Source of the DNA: Apteryx mantelli
Taxonomy: Eukaryota > Chordata > Aves > Apterygiformes > Apterygidae
Length of the DNA stretch: 64,000 bases
Assembly: GCF_036417845.1 (NCBI RefSeq)
Contig: NC_089980.1
Coordinates: forward strand, 39,926,501 to 39,990,500
Direction: 5' to 3'
Made by a program: the position numbers and the translations under genes. Each line of letters starts with the position of its first letter. The first letter of the stretch is position 1. Under the pieces are notes generated by a model. That model worked only from the letters and a program-made list of their open reading frames with translations. It was not told the origin of the DNA and ran no database searches. Shown here piece after piece: positions 42,401 to 52,600 of this stretch.

Positions 42401-43090
42401 AAAGCTAACAAGCGTGCTTATGTAATAGCATTTCCCTATTAGTAATGGTTCTAACTTTGTGTGTATAAACTCAATTAAAAACTACGTGAGCACGAGTGGG
42501 AGATAATTAGAATGTTGGAAGCATCTTCAGGAAGTTATTTCAGAATGCTGTACAACCCTTTTAACACATTGGGCGGACTCTGTGTATCAGGACACTTATA
42601 AAGACTTATTTTTGAAACATAAATTGGTCATGGAATTCTTTTTTGCTATTTACATTATCAAAAATGCCAGAGGTTTCTACTGCCAATCCAAAGAGCTGCT
42701 TTAACATGCTTCCTTCTGAAACCAAACCAACTTAAATAAATTGCAGATCTGTGTCTTTTGGCCAATCTTCTGTTTTGTTAGAGGGGAGACCACGCTGAGA
42801 TGACTTTTCTAGATCACAGCCAAATACTGAAGTGTCACTATAGAAACAAATATAGAAACAAAATCTGCAGAAGTTGCAGATAGATCTGAATAGCTGAAAA
42901 AGATTGCTATTGAACTAATTTATTTTCTTGACAGATAGGAGCCTACTGCTATGTGGAGTGTTCAGCTTTAACACAGAAAGGACTGAAGACTGTTTTTGAT
43001 GAAGCTATTATAGCCATTCTAACTCCAAAGAAACACACAGTGAAGAAGAGAATAGGCTCAAGATGCATAAACTGCTGTTTGATCACGTGA
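24191..43090 (+). CDS. RHOQ: RHOQ (TC10), Rho-family small GTPase; complete, five coding exons
   Basis: The join is 24191-24332, 24560-24618, 41165-41329, 42143-42238 and 42935-43090, encoding 205 residues, the same length as the human protein as I recall it. RHOQ is a plasma-membrane GTPase of the Cdc42 subgroup. It is known for insulin-stimulated GLUT4 vesicle delivery, exocyst recruitment and actin control. The P-loop GDGAVGKT is at residues 16-23, switch I with the effector threonine is at T41, DTAGQ is at 63-67 with Q67 equivalent to Cdc42 Q61, and TQID is at 121-124. The Rho insert follows at about 125-141, and CSAL is at 163-166. The tail is polybasic (KKHTVKKR), then CINCC (possible palmitoylation) and a CLIT prenylation box. 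The start at 24191 has a strong Kozak context (CCGCCATGG), and the N-terminus MAHG matches the family. All introns are GT-AG. RHOJ is the closest alternative but has a different N-terminus and tail. Confidence 0.97.
24357..24373 (+). repeat. C17 homopolymer
   Basis: Seventeen consecutive C just after the exon 1 donor. Tracts of this kind are prone to length error in sequencing and assembly. Confidence 0.9.
24493..24505 (+). repeat. C13 homopolymer
   Basis: Thirteen consecutive C about 55 bp before the exon 2 acceptor, acting as part of a pyrimidine-rich upstream region. Confidence 0.9.
24560..24618 (+). CDS. RHOQ: RHOQ coding exon 2
   Basis: Completes V48 and encodes residues 49-67, the beta-2/beta-3 region ([19 protein letters not shown]). 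It ends with the catalytic Q67 at a codon boundary. The acceptor is CCCTTGCAG and the donor is CAG followed by GTGAGT. Confidence 0.97.
24926..24962 (-). promoter_or_regulatory. Paired ATTGG (inverted CCAAT, NF-Y type) motifs
   Basis: Two ATTGG pentamers, at 24926-24930 and 24958-24962, each sit in the context CCCATTGGCG. They are 32 bp apart, close to three helical turns. Paired CCAAT boxes at this spacing are typical of NF-Y-bound promoters. They lie in intron 2, so they would serve an alternative RHOQ start or an antisense transcript rather than the main start. Confidence 0.45.
25278..25311 (+). repeat. (AT)n followed by T tract
   Basis: About 13 AT dinucleotide copies run into nine T. 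Confidence 0.9.
25886..25921 (+). repeat. 19-bp tandem duplication
   Basis: CCTTAAGTAAGGGAAGC occurs twice, at 25886-25902 and 25905-25921, separated by AT. This is a recent-looking direct duplication. Confidence 0.85.
27457..27494 (+). repeat. (TC)n(TA)n compound microsatellite
   Basis: Twelve TC copies are followed directly by about seven TA copies. Confidence 0.92.
28241..28300 (+). repeat. (AT)n and (TG)n microsatellites
   Basis: A short AT repeat (28241-28255), a GGGGGGG-type run, and then a TG repeat (28287-28300). Confidence 0.85.
31066..31146 (+). repeat. Eroded L3/MIR-type 3' end
   Basis: GTTAATGGCAGAGCTGAG, followed shortly by AGAACCCAGAG, matches the widely shared ancient repeat segment (usual form: cAGTGGCAGAGCTGGGA...GAACCCAGG). 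Only a fragment is present. The family name is from memory and needs a repeat search. Confidence 0.45.
34840..35170. other. GC-raised, ORF-open patch in RHOQ intron 2; possible conserved non-coding element
   Basis: Local GC and CpG content exceed the flanks. Frames on both strands stay open for 70-108 codons (- 34810-35136, + 34925-35167). The predicted peptides match no family that I recognise and no exon boundaries stand out. It does not look like a repeat. An old regulatory element or a decayed coding fragment are both possible. Confidence 0.3.
36201..36397 (+). other. Exon-like open frame in RHOQ intron 2, unknown
   Basis: A tandem acceptor (AACAGCAG) ends at 36200/36203. After it, a frame runs about 65 codons to TAA at 36395-36397. 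The peptide includes [12 protein letters not shown] and [17 protein letters not shown], with a balanced, soluble-protein-like composition unlike the other chance frames here. There is no good ATG. It cannot be an in-frame alternative RHOQ exon, because joining exon 2 to either acceptor gives an early stop. I do not recognise the protein. It may be a terminal exon of a nested gene, a pseudogene fragment, or chance. Confidence 0.25.
36620..36790 (+). repeat. Ancient L3/MIR-type interspersed repeat fragment
   Basis: In order, the segment shows GTGCTTTGCAAAGACTAATG, CCCCTATGGGGCACCC, CAGATGGGAAGATG, AGAGAGGATAAT, ACTCAGGGCTACATAA and GTCAGTGGCAGAGCTGAGAA. This is the order of the familiar old vertebrate repeat end (aagcactttacaaa...cagatgggaaactgaggc...agtcagtggcagagctgggaat). 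The exact subfamily cannot be set by eye. Confidence 0.6.
40101..40117 (+). repeat. A17 homopolymer
   Basis: Seventeen consecutive A about 1 kb before RHOQ exon 3. Confidence 0.9.
41165..41329 (+). CDS. RHOQ: RHOQ coding exon 3
   Basis: Exactly 55 codons (residues 68-122), starting [12 protein letters not shown] (switch II) and ending VGTQ of the guanine-specificity loop. A T-rich tract precedes the TCAG acceptor; the donor is CAG followed by GTATAT, a weaker match than the other donors. Read-through into intron 3 would add VYLVLFYFI and stop at 41357-41359. Confidence 0.97.
41330..42142 (+). other. RHOQ: RHOQ intron 3, 813 bp
   Basis: A short AT-rich intron from GTATAT to CTTGCTAG, with nothing further recognised. 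Confidence 0.93.
42143..42238 (+). CDS. RHOQ: RHOQ coding exon 4
   Basis: Thirty-two codons (residues 123-154). It completes TQID and carries the Rho-specific insert helix ([16 protein letters not shown]), then [12 protein letters not shown]. The donor is GAG followed by GTAAAC. Confidence 0.97.
42239..42934 (+). other. RHOQ: RHOQ intron 4, 696 bp
   Basis: AT-rich, from GTAAAC to CTTGACAG. It contains a small duplication (ATAGAAACAAAT-like) near 42841-42862. Nothing else was recognised. Confidence 0.93.
42935..43090 (+). CDS. RHOQ: RHOQ coding exon 5, with lipidated tail
   Basis: Fifty-one codons (residues 155-205) plus TGA 43088-43090. It carries the G5 loop CSAL, the last helix, the basic run KKHTVKKR, the cysteines of CINCC and the CLIT box. 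Residue 158 is Tyr where I recall Cys in the human protein (IGAYCYVEC against IGACCYVEC). Confidence 0.97.
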   Translation: MGAYCYVECSALTQKGLKTVFDEAIIAILTPKKHTVKKRIGSRCINCCLIT

Positions 43091-43260
43091 GATATATTTG
43101 ACAATATCCAGGCTTACTGTGAAATTCTATCGACTTTAAATACAATGCATTAAGTACACAGCGAACTTGTTACAGGTTTGAAAGCTAAAACTATGATTCT
43201 GCCTTCTACAACCAGTGAAATCCAGAGGAATAAAATCAAACTCAATGAACTTGTAATAAG
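43091..43260 (+). other. RHOQ: RHOQ proximal 3' UTR
   Basis: Runs from the stop to just past the first canonical AATAAA (43229-43234), 139 bases after the stop. Longer forms running through the PIGF last exon are likely. Confidence 0.5.
43229..43234 (+). terminator. RHOQ: Proximal RHOQ poly(A) signal
   Basis: A canonical AATAAA on the + strand. Cleavage is expected at about 43245-43264. The downstream sequence is only weakly GU-rich, so a more distal site may dominate. Confidence 0.45.
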
Positions 43261-43285
43261 AAACCGCCACATCTGTTGCAAATAT

Positions 43286-43291
43286 TTTATT
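43286..43291 (-). terminator. PIGF: PIGF poly(A) signal
   Basis: A canonical AATAAA read on the - strand, 263 bases after the PIGF stop. Cleavage is expected at about 43256-43276, which overlaps the end predicted for the proximal RHOQ transcript. Confidence 0.55.
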
Positions 43292-43440
43292 CAAACTGGA
43301 AGGTATAATCTCTCAGGGTTACATAGTCTAGAGAAAGCAACAACTGCACCATGTTGAAACAGCATCCATGTGATGCTATTGAGTGGAGATGCTTGGCCCG
43401 AAATATTCAAAATGAATTTGGATAGCCTTTTGCTTTGACT

Positions 43441-43485
43441 ATACATATATATATATATATATAGATATAGATATATAAATATATC
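43441..43485 (+). repeat. (TA)n microsatellite in RHOQ/PIGF shared 3' region
   Basis: About ten AT copies followed by imperfect GATATA units, lying in the 3' UTR of PIGF on the opposite strand. Confidence 0.88.
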
Positions 43486-43553
43486 TCTATAAAACTTTTG
43501 CACAGTCTGTATGGAATCTGCACAAAGAAATACCTTGTCTCTCTTTGCTCCAG

Positions 43554-43667
43554 TTATCTGCTTTTATATGTAAGCTGCTTCTGGTTCCAGTGTATCCACA
43601 AAGGTGCAATAATCAGACCAGCCATATAGCCAAAGGTAGCTCCGAGGGAACAGGAAATGGGCCATAC
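43554..43667 (-). CDS. PIGF: PIGF last coding exon
   Basis: Read on the - strand, 37 codons plus TAA (43554-43556) encode VWPISCSLGATFGYMAGL, then IIAPLWIHWNQKQLTYKSR. This closely matches the C-terminus of PIGF as I recall it (VWPISCTLGATFGYVAGL and on). It holds the last membrane segment and a short polar tail. The acceptor is CTCAG before GTATGG, and the exon begins at a codon boundary that fits the end of the previous exon. Confidence 0.93.
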   Translation of the reverse strand, partial: VWPISCSLGATFGYMAGLIIAPLWIHWNQKQLTYKSR

Positions 43668-46600
43668 CTGAGGATAGCATACCAGGTAAAAGCAGACAGT
43701 GAGAAAAATGTTTGTGTTTTTTTGTACTTTGTGAGCACAAGTTCTCAGTGTAATCTAGATACTGGAAGACAATATAGTCTTATTCTACTTTAAAGCTTGA
43801 CATGCTTTCCTAAAAATGCCAAAAGTGTAACAATCATACATATATCATCATGAACACTAAATGCTGTTGTACAGTTTTTAATTAACGTGCATTAAAATGT
43901 AACCAGGCTTCTGGCTATTGCAGACTTTAGTTCGATACTCCCAAAACTATGTGAACAACTTAAGTTTATATTCCCTGAAGAGTTCAGCTAGATTTACTGA
44001 AAATCTAACTTCCCATTCTGCTGCACACATTTGGAAACTAAAGATCTCTTTGTAAATTCTTCTTCCAACCTCCCATGGCATTCTGAAACTGTTAGAGGTG
44101 TGTATAAATGAACTAATTTTCAAATAAGTCCATGTACTGAGATGGAAATAGAGATTTTTTTTTTTCCTTTTGGTCTTGAAAAGTAGGCAAAGGGATGAAT
44201 TCCCCTCTGGCTAGCAGTAAGAAGGGAATGTAAGCAAACACGTAGTAAGCCAATTATGTTGAAGTCTCCAAGAAGGATTTATTTCCTAGTATAAGGACAG
44301 GGAACTGACTCTATTCAGATGACTCAGTCTCACAAAGCCTCTAGCATTGAGGCAAAGACGTAATGGGATTTCCCCCATCCCGCTTTTTAAATTGGTACTG
44401 ATTTTCAGGGAGGAGGGATCAAAAGGAACTTTAACCAGTCTGTCCTCAGATGTGGCAGACATTACTATTACTAGATATTGCATTCAATGAAGTCCAAGCT
44501 CAGTTGGCGATTTAAACTGTTTATTGCAGAAATAATCTGCGTTCCCATCACTCCTCAAAATTCTCCTTTGCATATTTTTTTTCAAGGACAATTCTACAGT
44601 TCCTGCTGTTCAGCACATTTTCCTGAAATAAATATGGACTGTATTCTCTTCACCTTTCTTCCCTTTTTTTTTTTTTTTAGTAAGGGGAATGTTTCCACTT
44701 TCTACAGTCCTTAAGGGGATGAGAAATGCACTAGACATTAAAGAAAATATCCACATCTCAGTGTCCAGCCTTCTTCTCTACTTCCTTTTGACTTGCAATT
44801 CATGAGTATCAAATTAACTTATTCTAAATGGTACTGTTCCTCCTTTCACTCATTGTTCTAGCTCTGATTCCTCTCTTTACTTCTTTATGGCTTGGAGAAG
44901 TATATTTCTTCATATCCTTTGATCATGGGAATTTTAACTACGAGTAATTTTTTTTCGTCGTGTGCTGTTTCATCTTCACATTCCTTAGCATTTGCCATTT
45001 TATATGTTTTTTGGAGGTCTTAAGGAGTGTAGCAAAAAGATGACTATAAACAAGGTGCCTTAGGTACTCTTTATTGACCTTGTTTCATTCTTCTATTTCT
45101 GGCCATTGCATTTCTGCTATTTGTTTTTGTTGCAGAATATTTTGGCTGTTGCCTGTCAAACCAAAGACTTGTTCGTTTTCATTCATTTAACAGTGTCATT
45201 GTAGATCTTCTATAAAAAGCCTTGAGATATTTAAGCATAAGGTACTGTGCGTATTTAAAACTCACTTGAGTTTGTGGCCTTGGCTGAACTTATGCTTCAG
45301 GTGGATCTTTTCAACTTTGAAATGAAATGTAATCAAGTTATTTCTAGTCTTTTGCAGGCCATTACTATGTCTAAAGGACAAAACAACAAAAAAGCCCCTG
45401 CAGAGATAGGATGTTTACCTTAGCTATGAAAGCTGCTCACTCAGTAACATTTAGTTGAAACATAAGTCATATTTTCCTATCCACTGGTGAAGTCAAGTAC
45501 CTCTTTAATAACCACAAAACTATGGACAAAGGCTTCATGACTTAGCAATCTTTTTTTTCTTTTGCATCAAGTTCACTATCTGTGACTGATCAATAATCCT
45601 TCATTAAATTTTACCTACATTAGGTGAATCTGTAGTTGCCTATCTGCTTTTCAGAAGTATAGGTTGATGTTGCTAGGACTGTTTGAAGCTTTTGGGTTCC
45701 TTTAGCTAATAAACCAATATCCCTGATAATCCCATAGCCCCTGTATCTTTTGGCATTTTCTGTAGAGTGGGCCATTGTTGGTATGATTAAAAGGATCTCT
45801 GATGATTGTTGTAGCTTATTCTACCTGACTGAATTACAACTTGGAGTATAGCTTCTGAATAGTCCTCCTGAATTACATAACTTTTTGTATTAACAATGCC
45901 TCTGTCTGCCTTCCAAAGCATTCAGTTCTTGCTTCTCTTTTTAAAATCAATGCTATCTATCTCACAGAAGTTTCAGACTCTGTCACTCAACACATGACCC
46001 TCTGACCTCTGAAATCCACCCCTCACCAATGGCAGCTGGCAGAGATAAGAAGCAAAGGAGAGAAATCATACACCCTGTCTCACTGACTATAAAAGAGCCA
46101 AGAAACACCACTCATCTCTTCTAGTGACACAGAAAAGAAGGGTACTAGGCCAGGTACTTGGTCTTACTGTTGCTCAGATAGCCTAGAGTTGTTCCGAAGG
46201 CAGTTTAATTGGCCTTCTGAGGCCAGTAGGCCCTCCCTAAGCACAGGGGTTAAAACCCTGGATTTAAGAGAGTTGCTATCCTTATGCTATTTTCCTCTAA
46301 CCCTCAAGGAAGGGCAAAACCCCCTGAAGGTAGTGGTATTAGCTCTACACCTTTCATTCTTGACTACTGGAATGGCCTTCAGGCTGCGTATAGCCAGATG
46401 CACCCAAGGGTGTGTCTAAAGAAGCAAGTTATCAAAGGGCAGATTAAGATGTGGCTCTTCAGCACATCAGCTGCACTGAAATAAGAGTCCTTGTGTACAC
46501 TTTTTACTCGGTAGTAAATGCAGTGCAACTTGTCTATCAATGAAAGGAGGCTGCTTTATTTTGCATTAGCTTCTGGCCTTATTTTCTGAGATCCAATCAC

Positions 46601-49600
46601 TCTCTGTTTGACCTTTTAAAATTGACTTTCTTATTGGTCTAGCTTTGCCCTGTTTTCTGTATTACCTCTTAAATTTGGTTTGGCTTCCCTGACTCAGTAC
46701 TAACTGCCTCTGACTAAATGATAAAATTTAAGTGGCTACTACCCATCTGCCTATTCAGAAAGATTCCATTCCACTTGTTTAAAGTATGCACCTCGTAATC
46801 CATACCTTTCACCCTTTGAGAACTACACCGCTCATTTCTCCTACTTCATGCTCCCTTCTTCCACCAAGGGAACTGACACTTGTACCCCATCACTGATGCC
46901 ACGCTTAGGCTGGGTCAGCAGCAGGGGTATAAGGTACTAGGCAACATCCCTAACTGCACTTCTTTGAGGTGGAAGAAGATTGTTTTTGGAGAGAAGAGTG
47001 TGGGGAGCAAGGAGGACAGGACAGAACATTCTTCAGAAAACCGTTGTGAACTGCCTTGTCTATTCCAGCAGCTGGGAAGCATCACCTAGCACCCTCACAG
47101 CCTGATGTGAAAACAGTCAGTTTACATGTCAAATGCATGTGGAAACAGGCCAGTTCTAACAATACGTATATAATTACTAGCAATCTGAACAGTTGCTTGG
47201 GAAAAACAAATCTTCACATACACACTTAACAAGCACAAAAATTGCATTTTAACGGACAGAGCATGGGCCAGCGGTTAATGCAAAACAATCTTGACTTCTG
47301 CTATTTGCTTCAAGGAACAATTTTCTTTGCACCTGTTGTTCCCCCCCCCGGCTGTGGTGATAGTATTTAACAGGGATTTCATTAGGCTAGCTGAATAGGC
47401 ACTACAGAACTGCAAAGTTTCTAATATATACTGGAACTTATTTTAAGAAAAAAAAAGGACTCTGAGCAGGAATGCCAGCCTTTCAGGACACAAATGAGCT
47501 AGGTTGCCAAGTGTCCTTCAGAATGCCAGCTGTGAGAATGCTCAGCCTCTTGCACGGACAGCAGAGCATGCTGCAGGATCACAGCAAAGTATCAAGCTCT
47601 GCAGTACTATGCACCTAGTTAGTTAAATCAGAATTCTGACTGCATGATAGTCTTGCCGTCTGTTACAAGTGTGCAACTTAAATCCCATGCAGTGGGAATT
47701 GCATATACATAGATGAGGACATAAAGGCCAGATTCTTATAGGCCACAGCTGATAGCAACACCCTAATAAAAAGTTCTTTAACATAATATAAAGGATGCAG
47801 CTGACTGCTGGAAGTTTAATAACATAAATGCAAATATAGTGGGGCAATCTACTGTACTTGTTTTTTAGTAAATTGGTTCCATTCTCTAGATGAGTGTTCT
47901 TCTCCTACTCCTGAACTGTGATTTTTTTGTGTGCGCTTACTATTTCAAAAGATTCATTTCTGTCAATTAAAAAGCTATGTAAGAACTTTAGTAAGTTTTA
48001 TTTAAAAAATGAATAAATGAGCACAATTACTTTCCCTCTCAGTTTCTAACATGCCTTAAATTCTTGATTGTTTAATCCATAGTGTCTTAAAAATTTCACT
48101 ACATGCCTTTAATCTATTTTGGTTGCATGCACATGTTAACTAGAAGTGTCTTATCACACTGTACAGAATGTGTGTGTTGACAAGCACATGCTGAGGAGAG
48201 GAAAGTGTGAGTTTTTTCAGGTTGGCATTTGTAACTAGAAGTTGTTTTTGTGGGTTTGTGTTCTAAAGTCATAGAAAGCATAACTGGCTTTGATCTCACC
48301 ATTAAAGGTTTACATGAAGAAAACATACCCCACTGAAGTGGAACAAGCTTCTACCTCTGTTTAAAAAGAACCCCAAAACACTGGATACTACCCTGTCTAC
48401 TCACATAAGGCAATTTCCTTTACAACAGAACTTTCACAGTAGGTAATAGATCCAAAAGCAAATACAAGAATGAAACCCTCCAACCTGTATTAAGAGTAAC
48501 AAGGCAGTGCAAGAATTTGTAGTCCTGTTTCAGCTCCTTCAAATGACTAATAGCTGTACCCAAGATTCTCCACAGATGCTTTTTCAGGTTACAAATGTTC
48601 GTGAGTTATCTAGGCTAATATTTACAGTCACATTGGGTAAATTACATGGTAGTCAATCAACTCATTGTGTTAAATCAGCACTACATACTGTGTTTTAAGC
48701 ATACAGTATAAAGTAGGAACAGATGCTTTGATTTCACTTTTACTTAATGATATGAAAACACCTTAGGCATAATATTGTTTCAAAGTCACTTTTTAATCAG
48801 TAGTAACAGTTACTATTGATCAAAACTACACTATGGAAAAAACAGACAGGGGTGTGTGTGTGTATGCATGTGTGTGTGTGCATACACAATGTGAACACAG
48901 GAAGATGTTTTAAGAATCTTTTATCAAAATATGTATTCAAACCAGGGACTTCACTATTTCCAAAGTTCAGTTTTTGTCAAAGAGGAATGGGATGTCTGGA
49001 ATACTCGTTCTACAGCGTATAAAGCATGCTGATAAGGTTTTAGTCTTCAATTATACCATTTTGTTCTGCAACTAAATTATCTTAAGCTACACAAAGAAAG
49101 GATGTGTCACAATGCTAGTAACACCTAAATGATTCCATTCTGCTTCAGTGATGTAGGTACGGTAGTGCTTTAAGGCGCCACTTCTCAGATGACCCATGAA
49201 GCTAAGATCCTAATAACATGCAGTTATTAAAAGTACATCAACAACTTGAAATAGTCAATCTGAAAAGTTACCTATTTTTGAGTATTTCACATGACCTTTA
49301 GTAAAGCACACTTCTTTTTCCATTTCAGATGTCTCCTTTCCCTCTTCCTTTACATGACTAGCAGACATACAAATCTGACTCTAAAGATTCCATAGCACCT
49401 TTTTGAGCACAGGTTGATTCGAATGCTAATATTTAGCAAAGTGCAACATTAATTTGCTCACGTTCTGGGCAGCCTGTCATGTCTATGCAGCACTACTAGT
49501 GTTAGCAGTGACCATGTTCCTACTTCTAGGTGACAGTACTTGCACAGAGGGTGAAGTTTCCCCTCACTGATTTCAGGATAGTTTTATGAGCATCACAGTA

Positions 49601-52600
49601 ATTAAGTAGTGTTTTGTAAAGCACCTTTAGAGAGTGAGAGAGTGAGAGAGTGCATGCACCTGTGTTTCTAAAGACTGTCAGCAGCTGTAGCAAAGGAAAC
49701 TATTTGCTATTTCTTTGCTAGAACTATCCTAACTAATCCTAACCCTTACATTGCCATTACATATCAGAGGGCTGGAGGCAACAAGACACATATCCACGAT
49801 TCTTTAAGTCCTTTGAACAACATCTAGGATAGCTTAATTTAAATGATCACAATTAAGTCTCACAAAACTATTTTTAAAATTAAGAATTAGATAGTAATCT
49901 CAAGACATTTGTAAATCCTTATTCTACAACTCTGACAATTGTAATAAGCTGAAACATGTCCTGTAGAGGACATCTTGCAAAGTATTTTGTTTTTTACAGT
50001 AATGTAACCTTAATGTAGGGACTAACTTGCTTGCATTCTTGTAAAGACAACTATTTTTACATCTTTACCTATGCCTCAGATAGATATGCAGAATTACAGC
50101 TATAACAGTAAAAATTGCAGACTGAGTAGGTCTACTTAAACTGTTTTGCATAGTTACAAAAGCCAAATTATATATAAAAAGTTACTTCTCTTTAAAGAAC
50201 AACAGAATAATGAAGAACAATCAATTATCAGGATACCAATCAACTTTCAGCAATATATTTTATATTTCTAACAAAAATGCTTTATATTTCATTTCCATTT
50301 TGAAACATTATTCAGACAATGGATATCATTTTATTTCCAAGACAGTATTCTGTTCCTATTAAGTTTTATTTAGAGTAAAAGTTGTTGTATGCTAAGAAAA
50401 AGAATGCATTTTACATGATTATTTTTAAAGGTAGACAGGCCCACTAGTCTGAATATCCCCTGTATGAAATATATTTTTCAAAATATAAACATGGAAAATA
50501 AAGTTTTTGAGACATCTGTTTTTATCTTGGTTTTGTTGTCTGTGTGTAAAGAACCAGTATGGTTTCCTTGCTTTATGAAAAACTAAGGATGAAGTAGTGT
50601 TCTGATCTTAGCCATTAGCAGACAATTGGAACTCCTGATGATGAATTTCATATCAAGTTCACTCCATATGATTTTGAAGTACTTTAAAGTGACAATAAAT
50701 TATCGTGAAAGACATACCAGACAAACTGAAATCTAATTTTCTGATCAGGTAGACACAAATAATGGTACTATAAACTTCTCAACTCCTATTAACATATTTC
50801 AGCCATGATGTAAAGGAATGACTGCCTTGTCATTTTTCAGTTCTTCTGTGAGACTGTGGGAAAAGATTTCAGCATCAATATGGACAGCTGAGGATCGGCA
50901 AAAAATGAATATAATGCTGGCTTCAACTGCTTTTTTTTTTTTTTTTTTCCTTTCTCCATTTCCCACAAAGCATCCACAAAGAGATATCAGAAGAATTGTC
51001 ATATGTATCAGTATGCTCATTCAGACAACAGGTGCCTCACAGAGAAGTGTGGGCAGTTTGATTCAATACTCTACTGGAATTCCAGCATGCTCAGTACTCA
51101 CTCGCCGCCTTTCCTTCCTTCAACCTCATTGTTTGTTTCAAGTGAGTGACTGCAGGCTATTTGCGGTTGAAGCCATTTCTATGAATAAAACTGTCACTTC
51201 ACAGAAGTGGCTTTAAGAATGAAATGCTCTCTGGACTGGACAACAGTCAATTGAAAATTAGACACTAGATTTGACAAAGCATCTGTGAAATCCTGATCAA
51301 GCAGAAATATATACCAATTCAAGATACAGTGCTTAACTCTTTGTATGAGCCTCAGGTTGTACTAGATTGTTCTAACAGGGCTAAATCAATAGCAATAGTA
51401 CTTTTCACTCCAAATCCATAGTGCATTTCTGCACCTGCTGAACTTCAGGTGTTATTAACTTTTGACATTTCAGGGCCACAAACAGAGCCCAAGAGCAGCA
51501 GCAACCTCTGGTTTGCCCCGTCATACAGTATTTCTCCTCAGCTATTGTTGACCTGATTTTTGTAACAATTTTTTAGCCTTGTTTACAATACTACTTAAAT
51601 AATGAATTGTCCGAAGTTGAAGGTACAAATACAACTGTGTTTCCATAACACATTTTGTTACACCATAAACACTAGCCATACAAACCAACAAACATTAGAA
51701 CCATACTTTCCATCCTAGAGCAGAACCATTCCCATTACAGATTTTCTTCCCCAATTATTTTGTTTGCAGCTAAAATTCTCAAATATGAAAAAGAAATCAA
51801 CCACCAAACTTGTTCTTATATCAAAAACCGGTTTGCAGTCCAAACAACAAGCTTCCATTCAAGAACCTTTTCAGATCTGAAAAGGGTAAATCCAGAATTA
51901 TAATCCTCAAACTCTCTGCTTTTTGGCTAATATGGAAACAGCTGATGTCAAAGCCTTGAAAGCCTAATACTTTGTTCACATACACGCCTAGAAGTAATTT
52001 GGCTTTGACTGGGATGTGCTTACTTTTACACCAGCCTGGAATATATGATCTGCATGATTTTTCAGACCTTGCTTGGAACTTAATCTGTAGGTGTGTCCCT
52101 GAGCATATCAACTGGATTAGGCTCCACACAAAACACTCCCAGCCTATGTCTTAAAAACAAAAAAAACTCCCTTTTTCCAATGTTTTATTCCTTCCCATGT
52201 TTGGTGTGTACACGTATAGGTAATTTTATATCCAGTTTTATATCCAGTAATTCAGGGCTTAGATCAGTCACTCAGGACACTGACAATCTGCATTAAAGAT
52301 TTTCTTCCCAAACCAACGAGATCTGCAACAACAGCATATTCCTGTATCAGGGCCATTCTTATTTCCCTTGCCCTAGGCTGAAGCCAAAGCGTAAAGTGCC
52401 TCTCCTCTGCCATTGCTATAGTGAAAGAGTCTGCCCTGGGTTTCTCTGATTGCCTGACATCAGGTAGGAAAAGGAATGCTCTTGTAACAGAGGTTTTGCT
52501 ACTAGTGCCCAAAACTTCTGAACAACTGACTCTCAAGATTTCTGAGACAGCAATGCAGAGCTACTACATTGCAACTCAAAGGCTGAGCTGTTGGATCAAT

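Noticed and set aside
46189..46484. Overlapping + strand frames, considered as a retroelement remnant
   Set aside because: The text is repeat-like in style but shows no reverse-transcriptase or CR1 motif, no terminal repeat and no tail.
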